DNA of 28,731 bases. Source: an uncultured bacterium (GTDB taxonomy: Bacteria > Actinomycetota > Coriobacteriia > Coriobacteriales > Coriobacteriaceae). Location: the NCBI GenBank assembly GCA_905214525.1, contig CAJMMN010000030.1, positions 1 to 28,731 of the forward strand, read 5' to 3'. The notes under the pieces were generated by a model, which was given only the letters and a program-made list of their open reading frames with translations, searched no databases and was not told where the DNA came from. Shown in pieces: positions 21,092-28,731 of the stretch (position 1 is the stretch's first letter; each line of letters begins with the position of its first letter). A program made the translations under genes and the position numbers.

Positions 21092-23827
21092 ATGCAGCGC
21101 GACGCATCGGACACTCGCGTCAATCCAGACCTCATCCTCAAGGCAATTGAGAAAGACGAGGCCGCCGATGACGCTCGAACCAGCCGGGGACACCTCAAGA
21201 TTTTCTTTGGCTACGCTGCTGGTGCAGGCAAAACCTATGCGATGCTTCAAGCCGCCCACGCCGCCAAGCGGCGAGGTGTCGACGTCGTCGCGGGATACAT
21301 CGAGCCGCACGAACGTCCGGCAACTGCCCATCTTGCACAAGGGCTTGAGAACGTGCCCTGTAAACTCGCTGAGCACAACGGCATTGCGCTCAGCGAGTTC
21401 GATCTAGATGCGGCTATCGAACGCGCCCCTCAGCTCATCCTTGTCGACGAGCTCGCCCATACGAATGCGCCGGGGTCTCGCCACGACAAACGTTATCAAG
21501 ACGTCGAGGAACTTCTACATGCAGGCATCGACGTCTATACGACTGTGAACGTTCAGCATATCGAGAGCCTAAACGACATGGTTGCATCCATCACCGGCGT
21601 TGTCGTGAGCGAACGAATCCCCGACCGCATCTTCGATGATGCCGACCAGGTCGAGCTCGTTGACATAGAGCCCGAAGACCTACTTGAGCGCCTTCGCGCC
21701 GGCCTCGTCTACCGTCCCGCACAAGCCGAGCGAGCGCAACAGCATTTTTTTACCGTCGAGAACCTCACCGCACTCCGAGAAATCGCGCTGCGCCGCTGCG
21801 CCGATCGCACCGGCCACCTCACAGACGCCGCACGCGTGCTGGGAAACCGTGACTACTACACCAGGGAGCGTATCTTAGTCTGTGTCTCCCCGGCGCCGAC
21901 CAATCCCCGCATCGTCCGTGCCGCCGCACGCATGGCGAAAGCGTTTCGCAGCGAGCTCGTCGCCCTGTTCGTAGAGAGCCCGCGCACGCAAGCCATGAGC
22001 GATGATGAGCGCGCCAAGCTTGCAGACAATATCGCCCTAGCCGAGCAGCTCGGAGCACATATGGAAACCGTCTATGGCGACGACGTCGCGTTTCAGATCT
22101 CCGAGTTCGCACGCCTGTCGGGTATTTCGAAGATCGTCATGGGGCGCACGGGCGAGCACAGCAGCGTCCGTCAGGCCCTCTTTGGCCGCAAATCTCTCGT
22201 AGAACAGCTCATAACATTCGCCCCGAACCTCGACATTTACATCATTCCAGACCAGTCGACTCCGCCCTCCCGACCCAAAGGACGCCGCCATGCGCTCGCC
22301 CTGCAGCCGCCCAGCAGCCGAAACGTGCTTCGCACGCTGGCCCTCTCTCTTGTCGCCACAGCGATCGGCACGGCTTTCCGCCATCTGGGATTTGCCGATT
22401 CCAGCATCATATCCCTCTATATCCTCACGGCCCTGCTGACCGCCGTCACCACGACGGGGCGTATCTGCACGATCGTATCGAGCGTGCTCTCTGTAGTGCT
22501 TTACAACTTCTGCTTCGTAACGCCTCTGTTTTCGCTCGCCAGCTACGACCGAAGCTATCTGGTCACGTTCGGCATCATGTTCGCTACCGCTATGGTCGCC
22601 GGCGAGTTAACTGCGCGCATCGCCGACAACGCCCGTACCTCCGCCGAGAACGCATTCAAAACGCGCGTACTCCTCGAAACGAACCAGCTCTTGCAGCAAG
22701 CCCATAGCGCGGAGGAGTGTGCCCGCGTCGCCATGAACCAACTCATCAAACTGCTAAAACTCGACGTGGTCTTCTACACCGCCGAACACGGCACGCTCGG
22801 CAAGACGCTCTATGAGTCCGCTGGCACCGAAAACCGATCCGCGTCGCTGCTCACCGACTACGAGCGCGCTGTTGCAACCTGGACCTACACCAACAACAAA
22901 CGCGCGGGCGCAAGCACGCGGACCCTGCCCGAGGCGCGCTGCCTCTACCTCGCGGTTCGCACCGGCGACAAGGTATTCGGTGTCATCGGCATCGACCTGG
23001 AGGGGCGCGAGATCGAAGCCTTCGAGCATTCGATCGTCCTATCTATCGTAGGCGAATGCGCCTTGGCGCTCGAAAGCGACCGGGCGGCGCAAGAGCGCGA
23101 AGAGGCTGCGGTCTTGGCGAAAAACGAGCAGCTGCGCGCCAACCTTTTGCGCTCCATCGGCCACGATTTGAGGACACCACTCACGGCTATATCCGGATCT
23201 GCGGCAATCCTTCGGAAGAGCGACGAGAAGCTCAGCCTCGAACAACGCTGCGATCTTGCCGATGCCATCTACGACGACTCCCTCTGGCTTATCGATACCG
23301 TGGAGAACCTCCTCGCCATCACACGCGTCGAGGATGGCACCATTTGCCTCAACTTCACATCCGAGCTCATCGACGAGGTCATCGAGGCCGCCCTCAGCCA
23401 TGTCGCCCAAGCATCGCATGGACGTACCGTCACCATCGAGCACACTGACGACATCCTGCTGGTACGCATCGACGTCCATCTCATCATGCAGGTGCTTACG
23501 AATCTCATCATGAACGCCTTCAAATACACGCCCGAGGACTCGACTGTCACCATCAGCGCACGTCGCGAGGGTGCGTTCGTCGTGGTGGACGTCGCAGACG
23601 ATGGGCCGGGTGTGGCAGACTGCGACAAGCCTCATATCTTTGAGCGCTTCTTCACCTCACGCAATACGCGGCCCGTGGATTCGCGTCGAAGCATCGGCCT
23701 TGGGCTGTCGCTCTGCCGCTCCATCGTGGAGGCGCATGGCGGCGTCATCGAAGCTCGCGACAACCACCCCCATGGGGCCGTCTTCCGTTTTACCCTGCCC
23801 GCCGAGGAGATCGAGATTCATGAATAA
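21092..23827 (+). CDS. kdpD: KdpD, sensor histidine kinase for potassium/turgor
   Basis: KdpD phosphorylates KdpE when K+ is limiting. The 911-residue protein has the full family layout. The N-terminal KdpD domain carries a Walker A motif (GYAAGAGKT, 40-48) and Walker B (LILVDELAHTN). A universal-stress-like domain follows (RILVCVSPAPTNPRIVRAAA). Four close membrane helices, a GAF-like region and a HisKA/HATPase core come next, with phospho-acceptor His691 in SIGHDLRTPLTAI and N-box NLIMNAFKYTP. The start at 21092 follows GAAAGG by eight bases; the in-frame stretch before it overlaps the promoter. It is divergent from kdpFABC and overlaps kdpE by eight bases. Confidence 0.96.
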   Translation: MQRDASDTRVNPDLILKAIEKDEAADDARTSRGHLKIFFGYAAGAGKTYAMLQAAHAAKRRGVDVVAGYIEPHERPATAHLAQGLENVPCKLAEHNGIALSEFDLDAAIERAPQLILVDELAHTNAPGSRHDKRYQDVEELLHAGIDVYTTVNVQHIESLNDMVASITGVVVSERIPDRIFDDADQVELVDIEPEDLLERLRAGLVYRPAQAERAQQHFFTVENLTALREIALRRCADRTGHLTDAARVLGNRDYYTRERILVCVSPAPTNPRIVRAAARMAKAFRSELVALFVESPRTQAMSDDERAKLADNIALAEQLGAHMETVYGDDVAFQISEFARLSGISKIVMGRTGEHSSVRQALFGRKSLVEQLITFAPNLDIYIIPDQSTPPSRPKGRRHALALQPPSSRNVLRTLALSLVATAIGTAFRHLGFADSSIISLYILTALLTAVTTTGRICTIVSSVLSVVLYNFCFVTPLFSLASYDRSYLVTFGIMFATAMVAGELTARIADNARTSAENAFKTRVLLETNQLLQQAHSAEECARVAMNQLIKLLKLDVVFYTAEHGTLGKTLYESAGTENRSASLLTDYERAVATWTYTNNKRAGASTRTLPEARCLYLAVRTGDKVFGVIGIDLEGREIEAFEHSIVLSIVGECALALESDRAAQEREEAAVLAKNEQLRANLLRSIGHDLRTPLTAISGSAAILRKSDEKLSLEQRCDLADAIYDDSLWLIDTVENLLAITRVEDGTICLNFTSELIDEVIEAALSHVAQASHGRTVTIEHTDDILLVRIDVHLIMQVLTNLIMNAFKYTPEDSTVTISARREGAFVVVDVADDGPGVADCDKPHIFERFFTSRNTRPVDSRRSIGLGLSLCRSIVEAHGGVIEARDNHPHGAVFRFTLPAEEIEIHE

Positions 23828-24524
23828 TGCCGCTAAGCCACGCATCCTCCTGGTCGAAGATGACCTGACCGTTCAAAACCTCGTTTCGACCGCGCTTGAC
23901 CTCCACGGCTATGTCGTGAGCAAGGTTTGCAACGGCCAGGCCGCCATCATGGATGCGGTGTCGCACGGCCCCAGCCTCATCATGCTCGACCTCGGCCTTC
24001 CCGACATTGACGGTATCGAGGTCATCACGAAGATCCGAAGCTGGTCGGCAGTCCCCATTATCGTCATTTCGGCGCGCACCGAAGATTCCGACAAGATTGC
24101 AGCACTTGACGCAGGGGCAGACGACTACCTCACCAAGCCCTTTTCTGTGGATGAGTTGCTCGCGCGCGTCCGTGCGAATTTGAGGCGCTCCTCGATGGCG
24201 TCAAGCGAATCGACAGAAGCGAGCACGTTCGACAACGGTCCGCTGCATATCGACTACGCCGCGGGATACGCGACGAAAGACGGACGCGAGCTCTCGCTCA
24301 CCCCAACCGAGTACAAATTGCTCGTCCTTCTGGCGAAAAACGTCGACAAGGTGCTCACCCACACCTTCATCACCCGCGAGATATGGGGCACGAGCTGGGA
24401 CAGCGATCTGGCGAGCCTGCGCGTGTTCATGCGCACCCTGCGCAAGAAGATCGAGGCAGACCCCTCTCACCCCAAGATGATTCAGACGCACATGGGTGTC
24501 GGGTACCGCATGCAGCGTCTCTAG
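23820..24524 (+). CDS. kdpE: KdpE, response regulator of the kdp operon
   Basis: KdpE, once phosphorylated by KdpD, activates kdpFABC. The 234-residue protein has a canonical receiver domain (acidic pair VEDD, phospho-acceptor Asp57 in MLDLGLPDIDG, Lys in YLTKPF) and a C-terminal OmpR-type winged helix (LSLTPTEYKLLVLLAKNVDK ... LRVFMRTLRKKIEADP ... GVGYRM). The ATG at 23820 overlaps the kdpD stop (ATGAATAA), which implies coupled translation; a longer in-frame reading is inside kdpD. Copy B of the 121-bp repeat starts eight bases after its stop. Confidence 0.96.
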   Translation: MNNAAKPRILLVEDDLTVQNLVSTALDLHGYVVSKVCNGQAAIMDAVSHGPSLIMLDLGLPDIDGIEVITKIRSWSAVPIIVISARTEDSDKIAALDAGADDYLTKPFSVDELLARVRANLRRSSMASSESTEASTFDNGPLHIDYAAGYATKDGRELSLTPTEYKLLVLLAKNVDKVLTHTFITREIWGTSWDSDLASLRVFMRTLRKKIEADPSHPKMIQTHMGVGYRMQRL

Positions 24525-24531
24525 CCCACCC

Positions 24532-24652
24532 CACAAAAAAGTTGCGGTGGAATACGGAGTAGATAAGGCCTTTGACGGCCAAAACAGTCTGTATTTCACC
24601 GCAACTGATGGGCGGGATGGAGTTAGAGGCCCAGGTAGTTGGTCATGCCTTC
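24532..24652 (-). repeat. 121-bp direct repeat, copy B (terminator-like)
   Basis: Second copy of the repeat at 16116-16236, in the same orientation. On the minus strand it lies 31 bases past the stop of the Cys-rich protein gene, and its hairpin (GTTGCGGTG arms, 24541-24558 with 24588-24605) runs into TTTTTT. The loop pairs GGCC/GGCC where copy A has GGCT/AGTC, so base pairing is preserved. Confidence 0.75.
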
Positions 24653-24683
24653 GACGGCGAGATTGGCGCCTGGATGTCGGGCC

Positions 24684-24884
24684 TTACTTGATACCGCGGC
24701 CCAAGTCTTCGGCAATTTTGTCTACGCCCTTAAGTGCGGCGCAGGTCTTTTTGTTGGAGCAATGTCCCGTGCAAACGCCACCTTGAGCGCAGTCGGCGCA
24801 GGTGCCCTTGCGATAAATGCGCACGCACACGGCGACAAACGCAATACCGATAACAGCCAGTACAACAATATCGATAGGTGCCAC
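24684..24884 (-). CDS. FeoB-associated Cys-rich membrane protein
   Basis: The 66-residue protein has one N-terminal membrane helix (IDIVVLAVIGIAFVAVCVRI) and a cytosolic tail with six cysteines, five of them clustered (CADCAQGGVCTGHC, then TC). Proteins of this type commonly follow feoB and may bind iron or help the transporter, but the mechanism is not known. It uses a GTG start at 24884 with GGAGG seven bases upstream. It lies downstream of feoB on the same strand, although a strong terminator stands between them, so it may be expressed by read-through or from its own promoter. Confidence 0.88.
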   Translation of the reverse strand: MAPIDIVVLAVIGIAFVAVCVRIYRKGTCADCAQGGVCTGHCSNKKTCAALKGVDKIAEDLGRGIK

Positions 24885-25001
24885 AGCAAGCCTCCTCTAG
24901 TTAACCATCACTTACTTTACCCCATTCTCAACCTACCAAAAAGGGACAGGTTTATTTTGATCGGTTTTATCTGCGGAAACGCCACATCTCTCCCACCAAA
25001 A

Positions 25002-25030
25002 AGCCCGAGTGTCGCTGGGACACCCGGGCT
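25002..25030 (-). terminator. Intrinsic terminator of feoB
   Basis: A 12-bp stem with one mismatch (AGCCCGAGTGTC, 25002-25013 with 25019-25030) is followed on the minus strand by TTTTTGG. The rest of the gap 24885-25001 shows nothing I recognise. Confidence 0.85.
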
Positions 25031-25059
25031 CGTGGAAAGGGGCTAGTCCTTATTCGGAC

Positions 25060-27387
25060 TTAAGCGGAAACTGCGGCGGAAGCGGTGTTGGTCTCGTCCT
25101 CGTCGGTCCAAGCGTGCTTAGGCATGGGACGGAAGATCTGGAAGAGCATCGCAACCAGCAGCACGATAGCCACAACCGTCCAAATACCAAACTGGCCAAG
25201 GACAAGCAGGTTGTAGAACTGGTTGATGAACAGGCCGATCACCCAAGCGAAGGCGCACTCGTAGCCGATGGCAATCGCGGTCCACTTGCCGGAGTCCATC
25301 TGGTTGCGGATGGTACCCATGGCGGCAAAGCACGGAGCGCACAGCAGGTTGAACGCACCAAAGGCAACGCAAGCGCCCATAGTCGGGAACATGCCGGCGA
25401 ACGCGGTCCACAGGCTCGGGTCGGTCTCGCCGGCGTCGGCGACGGACAGCAGCGAACCGGCGGTGGCGACGACGTTCTCCTTAGCGACAAGGCCCGAGAC
25501 GGTCAGCGCAGTTGCCTGCCAGGTGCTAAAGCCGAGCGGGGCGAAGATCCAGGCGACCAGGTTGCCCAGCATGGCAAGCACGGAGTAGTCCATGAACTCC
25601 TCGGGGATGCCGTCCATCGCAGGCAGGAAGCCAAAGGAACCGTTGTAGCTGCCAAAGTTGGAGAGGAACCAAACGACGACGGTGGACGCGAAGATGACCG
25701 TACCGGCCTTCTTGATAAAGGCCCAGCAGCGCTCCCACACGTGCAGCGCCCAAGAACGGATCGCCGGGAAGTGGTAGGCAGGAAGCTCCATAACAAACGG
25801 CGTCGGGCGACCGGCGAAGAGCTTGGTCTTCTTGAGCATGAGGCCCGAGGCGATGACGGCAAAGACGCCCAAGAAGTAGAAGAGCGGGCTGATCCATGCG
25901 GCGGTGGTGGAAGAATCGCCGATGATGGAGCCCATGAGCAGGGCGATGATCGGCAGCTTAGCGCCACAGGGAATGAACGTGGTGGTCATGACCGTCATGC
26001 GGCGGTCCTTCTCGTTCTCGATGGTCTTGGTGGCCATGACGCCGGGGACGCCGCAGCCCGAGGACACGAGCATGGGGATAAAGGACTTACCGGACAGGCC
26101 AAACCGGCGGAACACGCGGTCCATGATGAAGGCGACACGGGCCATGTAGCCGCAGTCCTCCAGGAAAGACAGCATCACGAACAGCAGGAACATCTGCGGC
26201 ACGAAGCCGAAGATGGCGCCCAGACCGCCGACGATACCGTCACAGACCAGCGAATCGACCAGGCCACCGTCCTCGGTGCCGCCCGCCACAAGGGCATCGT
26301 GCACCACGGTGGTAATACCCGGAACATAGGGGCCGTACTGTGCCGGGTCGACCGAGTCGGCGGCGTCACCCGCAGCCTCGACAGCTGCGTCGTAGGCGTC
26401 GCGGCCCTGGCCGAGCACATACCAACCGTCGGTGCCAAAGAGCTGGTCGTTGGTGAAGTCGGTCACCGTGCCGCCCAAGGTAGAGACGGCAATGTAGTAC
26501 ACGCAGAACATGATGACCACAAAGATCGGCAGGCCCAAGATACGGTTGGTAACCACACGGTCGATCTTCTCGGAGGTGCTCATCTTGGCCGGAGCCTTGG
26601 TGAGGCACTCGTCGATGATGTGGGCGATCACGCCGTAGCGCTCGCCGGTGATGATGGACTCGGCGTCGTCGTCGCAATCCTGCTCGCACTGGGCGACCAG
26701 CTGCTCGACGCGAGCGGCCTTCTCCTTAGTGAGGTTGATGAGCTTGCAGGCGTCCGCGTCGCGCTCGAACAGCTTGACGGCGTAGTAGCGACGCTTGTTG
26801 GCGGGAACGCTCGCCGGCAGATTGTTCTCGATGTGGTCCAGAACGTCCTCGATGGAGGAATCGAACTTGTGCTCCGGCACCTGGCCCTTGGAAGCAGCGG
26901 ACTTCTTGACCTGCTCGAACAGCTCGTTGATGCCCTTGTTCTTAAGGGCCGAGATCATCATGACCGGGCAGCCGAGCTTCTTGGAGAGCTTGTCCGTGTC
27001 GATCTTGTCGCCGTTCTTCTCGACCAAGTCGGCCATGTTGAGGGCGACGACCACGGGCAGGCCGGTCTCGATAACCTGAAGCGCCAGGTACAGGTTGCGC
27101 TCCAAGTTGGTGGCGTCGACCACCTGGACGACGACATCGGGCTCGCCGCTCATGAGGTAATCGCGCGAGCACTGCTCCTCAGGGCTGTAGGGGGAAAGCG
27201 AGTAGATGCCAGGGAGGTCCGTGATGGTAACGTTCTTGTCGCTTAGGAGCTTGGCCTCCTTTTTCTCAACCGTGACGCCGGGCCAGTTGCCAACGTAGCC
27301 GTTGGCGCCGGTGATCAGGTTGAAAAGCGTGGTCTTGCCGCAGTTGGGGTTACCCGCCAGCGCGACATGGATCTGAGAATCCGCCAT
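25060..27387 (-). CDS. feoB: FeoB, ferrous iron transporter with GTPase domain
   Basis: FeoB imports Fe2+ across the cell membrane, gated by a fused G-protein domain. The 775-residue protein starts with the G1 motif GNPNCGKT (12-19). It then has G3 DLPGIYSLSPYSPEEQ, G4 NMAD, a helical GDI-like region, and a polytopic core with the two gate motifs. The Cys-containing segments GCGVPGVMATKTIENEKDRR and FIPCGAKLPI are present, as is a second gate with GTVIFASTVVVWFL. The start at 27387 follows AAGGAAGAAGGA. It sits downstream of two feoA genes on the same strand, the usual order. The tail (DEDETNTASAAVSA) is short, without a FeoC-like domain. Confidence 0.97.
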   Translation of the reverse strand: MADSQIHVALAGNPNCGKTTLFNLITGANGYVGNWPGVTVEKKEAKLLSDKNVTITDLPGIYSLSPYSPEEQCSRDYLMSGEPDVVVQVVDATNLERNLYLALQVIETGLPVVVALNMADLVEKNGDKIDTDKLSKKLGCPVMMISALKNKGINELFEQVKKSAASKGQVPEHKFDSSIEDVLDHIENNLPASVPANKRRYYAVKLFERDADACKLINLTKEKAARVEQLVAQCEQDCDDDAESIITGERYGVIAHIIDECLTKAPAKMSTSEKIDRVVTNRILGLPIFVVIMFCVYYIAVSTLGGTVTDFTNDQLFGTDGWYVLGQGRDAYDAAVEAAGDAADSVDPAQYGPYVPGITTVVHDALVAGGTEDGGLVDSLVCDGIVGGLGAIFGFVPQMFLLFVMLSFLEDCGYMARVAFIMDRVFRRFGLSGKSFIPMLVSSGCGVPGVMATKTIENEKDRRMTVMTTTFIPCGAKLPIIALLMGSIIGDSSTTAAWISPLFYFLGVFAVIASGLMLKKTKLFAGRPTPFVMELPAYHFPAIRSWALHVWERCWAFIKKAGTVIFASTVVVWFLSNFGSYNGSFGFLPAMDGIPEEFMDYSVLAMLGNLVAWIFAPLGFSTWQATALTVSGLVAKENVVATAGSLLSVADAGETDPSLWTAFAGMFPTMGACVAFGAFNLLCAPCFAAMGTIRNQMDSGKWTAIAIGYECAFAWVIGLFINQFYNLLVLGQFGIWTVVAIVLLVAMLFQIFRPMPKHAWTDEDETNTASAAVSA

Positions 27388-27462
27388 TCAATCCTTCTTC
27401 CTTGTGTGCCTGCGCTGCTTTCTCCGCGCAGGCTGGATAATGTGCTTCAAAGATGCTGCATT

Positions 27463-27482
27463 AAGTTAGAAAAACCTAACTT
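27463..27482. promoter_or_regulatory. Dyad operator candidate before feoB
   Basis: AAGTTAG and CTAACTT form a perfect 7-bp dyad with a 6-base A-rich spacer, 76 bases upstream of feoB and downstream of feoA. The TTAG-n6-CTAA core recalls DtxR/IdeR-type metal-repressor sites. Confidence 0.45.
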
Positions 27483-27510
27483 TATCTGCAGATATATGCG
27501 CCGCGAGCCC

Positions 27511-27732
27511 TTACTGGACCTCGACGACGGCAGCCTCCTCCTTGCGGATGGAAAGCTCGTAGCCGCGCACGTTGATCTCGACCGGATCACCGAGCGGTGC
27601 AACCTTCACGACCTTGAACGAAGTGCCCTTGATGAGCCCCAGGTCCATAAGGTGACGGCGAAGCGCACCCTCACCGTGAAGCTTGACGATGGTAGAGCTC
27701 TCGCCCACCTTAACGTCACCCAACGTCTTCAT
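27511..27732 (-). CDS. feoA: FeoA-domain protein (first before feoB)
   Basis: A 73-residue SH3-like FeoA protein, thought to help FeoB assemble or regulate its GTPase in the cytosol. The family pattern is clear: an N-terminal strand, RRHLMDLGLIKGTSFKVVKV, then DPVEINVRGYELSIRKEEA. The start at 27732 has a G-rich site upstream (GGGGG). It lies 123 bases before feoB and 39 bases after a second feoA gene. The two copies differ greatly in sequence, so they are paralogues rather than a recent duplication. Confidence 0.93.
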   Translation of the reverse strand: MKTLGDVKVGESSTIVKLHGEGALRRHLMDLGLIKGTSFKVVKVAPLGDPVEINVRGYELSIRKEEAAVVEVQ

Positions 27733-27771
27733 CCTCTTGTCCCCCTTTCAGTTTTTATGAAATGCTGCGGA

Positions 27772-28014
27772 CTAACCGACGGTCATGATGTGCATGGCAA
27801 CCTTGGAATCGATGCCAAAGCGTGCGCCCAGCACCGTGACGATGATATTGGCGCCACTCGAGCTCACCACGTGGATTTCGTTGCCCTCGACAAAGCCGAG
27901 GTCCTTGAGGTGGTGCTTCATGTCCTCATTGCCCTTTACACGAGACACGCGCACGGTTTCGCCCGCTTTTACCATCGAAAGCGGCATGGCCGGCATCTGC
28001 GGTCCGCAAGACAT
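27772..28014 (-). CDS. FeoA-domain protein (second copy, promoter-proximal)
   Basis: An 80-residue FeoA protein with an N-terminal extension (MSCGPQMPAMPLSMVKAG) that contains a CGP motif and several Met, possibly metal-binding. The core (MKHHLKDLGFVEGNEIHVVS ... NIIVTVLGARFGIDSKVAMH) is typical. The start at 28014 has AGGAG seven bases upstream. It is the first gene of the feo cluster. Paired FeoA proteins ahead of one FeoB are known in anaerobes. The division of labour is not known. Confidence 0.92.
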   Translation of the reverse strand: MSCGPQMPAMPLSMVKAGETVRVSRVKGNEDMKHHLKDLGFVEGNEIHVVSSSGANIIVTVLGARFGIDSKVAMHIMTVG

Positions 28015-28056
28015 GAGTGGCTCCTAACGTCAGTTCGTCCTCAACATCGACGCGAT

Positions 28057-28110
28057 AAAAGTTAACCACGTCTATGTTCGCTTTAGTAAACTAGCACGTG
28101 GTTAACTTTT
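28057..28110. promoter_or_regulatory. Nested dyads upstream of the feo cluster
   Basis: A perfect 15-bp inverted repeat AAAAGTTAACCACGT (28057-28071 with 28096-28110) encloses a smaller dyad GCTTTAG-TAAA-CTAGC. The site ends 43 bases before the first feoA. It is positioned as a promoter/operator for a metal-responsive repressor. Confidence 0.5.
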
Positions 28111-28162
28111 TGGAAAGGGTCCCTATTCAGATTTCGAAAAAGTTTCCTATATGAAACAAAAA

Positions 28163-28193
28163 GGCGCGGCAAAGAGCTGTCCTTTGCCGCGCC
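28163..28193 (-). terminator. Intrinsic terminator of the HPr-like gene
   Basis: A perfect 12-bp stem GGCGCGGCAAAG (28163-28174 with 28182-28193), followed on the minus strand by TTTTTGTTTC, lies nine bases past the stop. Confidence 0.88.
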
Positions 28194-28202
28194 CTGTCAT
28201 GC

Positions 28203-28451
28203 TTAGAGCGAGAGGTTTCTGATCGACGTAACGCAGGAAGCCTCGTCTACGCCCGAAACGCGAAAGATGATGTCCTCGCCGCACTCGCCGTAGAGAGCCA
28301 TGAGGCCCATGACATCGCGACCGTCGGTATGGCGGTCGCCGATGCTGACCGACACGTCGCTACGGTGCTTGGCAATGATGTCATAGAGCAGCGCAACCGG
28401 GCGGGCGTGTAGTCCCAACGGATCTTTAATCGTCTTTGTAAACTCGACCAT
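28203..28451 (-). CDS. HPr-like phosphocarrier protein with Asp46
   Basis: The 82-residue protein aligns without gaps to HPr of the sugar phosphotransferase system, which passes phosphate from enzyme I to sugar-specific EII proteins through His15. His15 is present in the normal setting (GLHARPVAL). The regulatory Ser46, phosphorylated by HPr kinase in Firmicutes, is Asp46 here (GRDVMGLMAL). It could therefore mimic Ser-phosphorylated HPr, or simply come from a lineage without that control. The start at 28451 follows GGGAGGGG. A longer in-frame reading to 28496 is unlikely. No PTS gene is adjacent. It has its own terminator. Confidence 0.9.
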   Translation of the reverse strand: MVEFTKTIKDPLGLHARPVALLYDIIAKHRSDVSVSIGDRHTDGRDVMGLMALYGECGEDIIFRVSGVDEASCVTSIRNLSL

Positions 28452-28731
28452 GTCCCCTCCCACGACATCACACATTCGGCCGGCAAACCCAGCCACGTGG
28501 TAGTTATTGTAGCGTTAGATGCTTATCGAGGGCCCCTCCGGATACCCCGTGGTCAAAAAGTGGCAAATATGAGTACTGTCACAAATTTAGTAGCAGCAAA
28601 ATCGAGAGCAAATTGCCTAGCTTGAGCGATTCGAAGAGGTTGAAAGCCGTCAAACGCCCTTTAAAGGGAGTTAGATAGGTAGCGCGCAGAGATGTGGTGT
28701 AAGAGGCGGGGAATGCCCCGCCTCCGCCCTT
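28452..28731. other. Non-coding stretch to the window end
   Basis: I see no credible gene in these 280 bases. The part nearest 28452 must carry the HPr-gene promoter. Near the edge, AGGCGGGG (28704-28711) pairs with CCCCGCCT (28716-28723), probably a terminator whose tail is cut by the window end. Confidence 0.5.

Noticed and set aside
24600..24652. Possible short coding tail (EGMTNYLGL then stop) on the minus strand in repeat copy B
   Set aside because: Copy A does not keep the stop codon, and the differences fit RNA pairing better than a protein.
25009..27246. A 745-codon open frame antisense to feoB
   Set aside because: Highly His/Asp/Gly/Val-biased composition typical of antisense frames in G+C-rich genes; feoB itself is certain.

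Overview
The window is a G+C-rich, gene-dense bacterial chromosome segment. The atypical orphan GlnR-type regulator beside a type I glutamine synthetase, the KdpFABC-KdpDE set, the paired FeoA proteins and the overall protein similarity point to an anaerobic gut actinobacterium of the Coriobacteriia. Collinsella or a close relative is my best guess, inferred from gene content rather than from an rRNA. Almost every gene is on the minus strand; the exceptions are kdpD, kdpE and one degraded regulator fragment. I saw no rRNA, tRNA, CRISPR array or intact transposase.

Layout, left to right. 1-4.3 kb: ligA (NAD-dependent DNA ligase) and a membrane-anchored HtrA-type protease, separated by a 203-bp non-coding element with perfect 28-bp inverted ends. 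4.4-6.5 kb: a three-gene operon, visibly poorer in G+C, encoding an exported papain-like cysteine protease, a small membrane-anchored protein and an exported protein of unknown function. 6.7-8.7 kb: a glutamine synthetase homologue that has lost several metal-binding residues, followed by an atypical GlnR-like regulator. 8.9-9.7 kb: a HepT/MNT toxin-antitoxin pair whose antitoxin carries an added RelB/DinJ-like DNA-binding domain. 9.8-11.6 kb: LacI- and GntR/FCD-type regulators. 11.6-12.1 kb: non-coding DNA with an inverted-repeat element and a motif repeated every 10 bp. 12.1-13.9 kb: a Schlafen/AlbA-type ATPase regulator with three palindromic boxes upstream, then a frameshifted remnant of a GntR/FCD regulator. 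14-16 kb: an Fe-S flavoenzyme of the old-yellow-enzyme/2,4-dienoyl-CoA reductase type. 16.1-24.65 kb: the complete high-affinity potassium uptake module, kdpFABC and divergent kdpDE, bracketed by two 121-bp direct repeats that also look like terminators. 24.7-28.0 kb: the ferrous iron uptake locus feoA-feoA-feoB plus a FeoB-associated Cys-rich protein. 28.2-28.45 kb: an HPr-like protein with Asp in place of regulatory Ser46. The last 280 bases hold no gene I can recognise.

How the parts work together. KdpD and KdpE would sense K+ limitation or turgor and activate the divergent kdpFABC promoter in the 244-bp shared region, where an 11-bp direct repeat is a candidate KdpE site. The feo locus has two dyad sites placed as metal-repressor operators. 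The glutamine synthetase homologue and the GlnR-like protein look like one operon with a GlnR-box-like sequence upstream. The most unusual candidates are this probable pseudo-glutamine-synthetase/GlnR pair, the RelB/DinJ-MNT fusion antitoxin, the secreted protease operon and the repeat-bracketed Kdp cassette.
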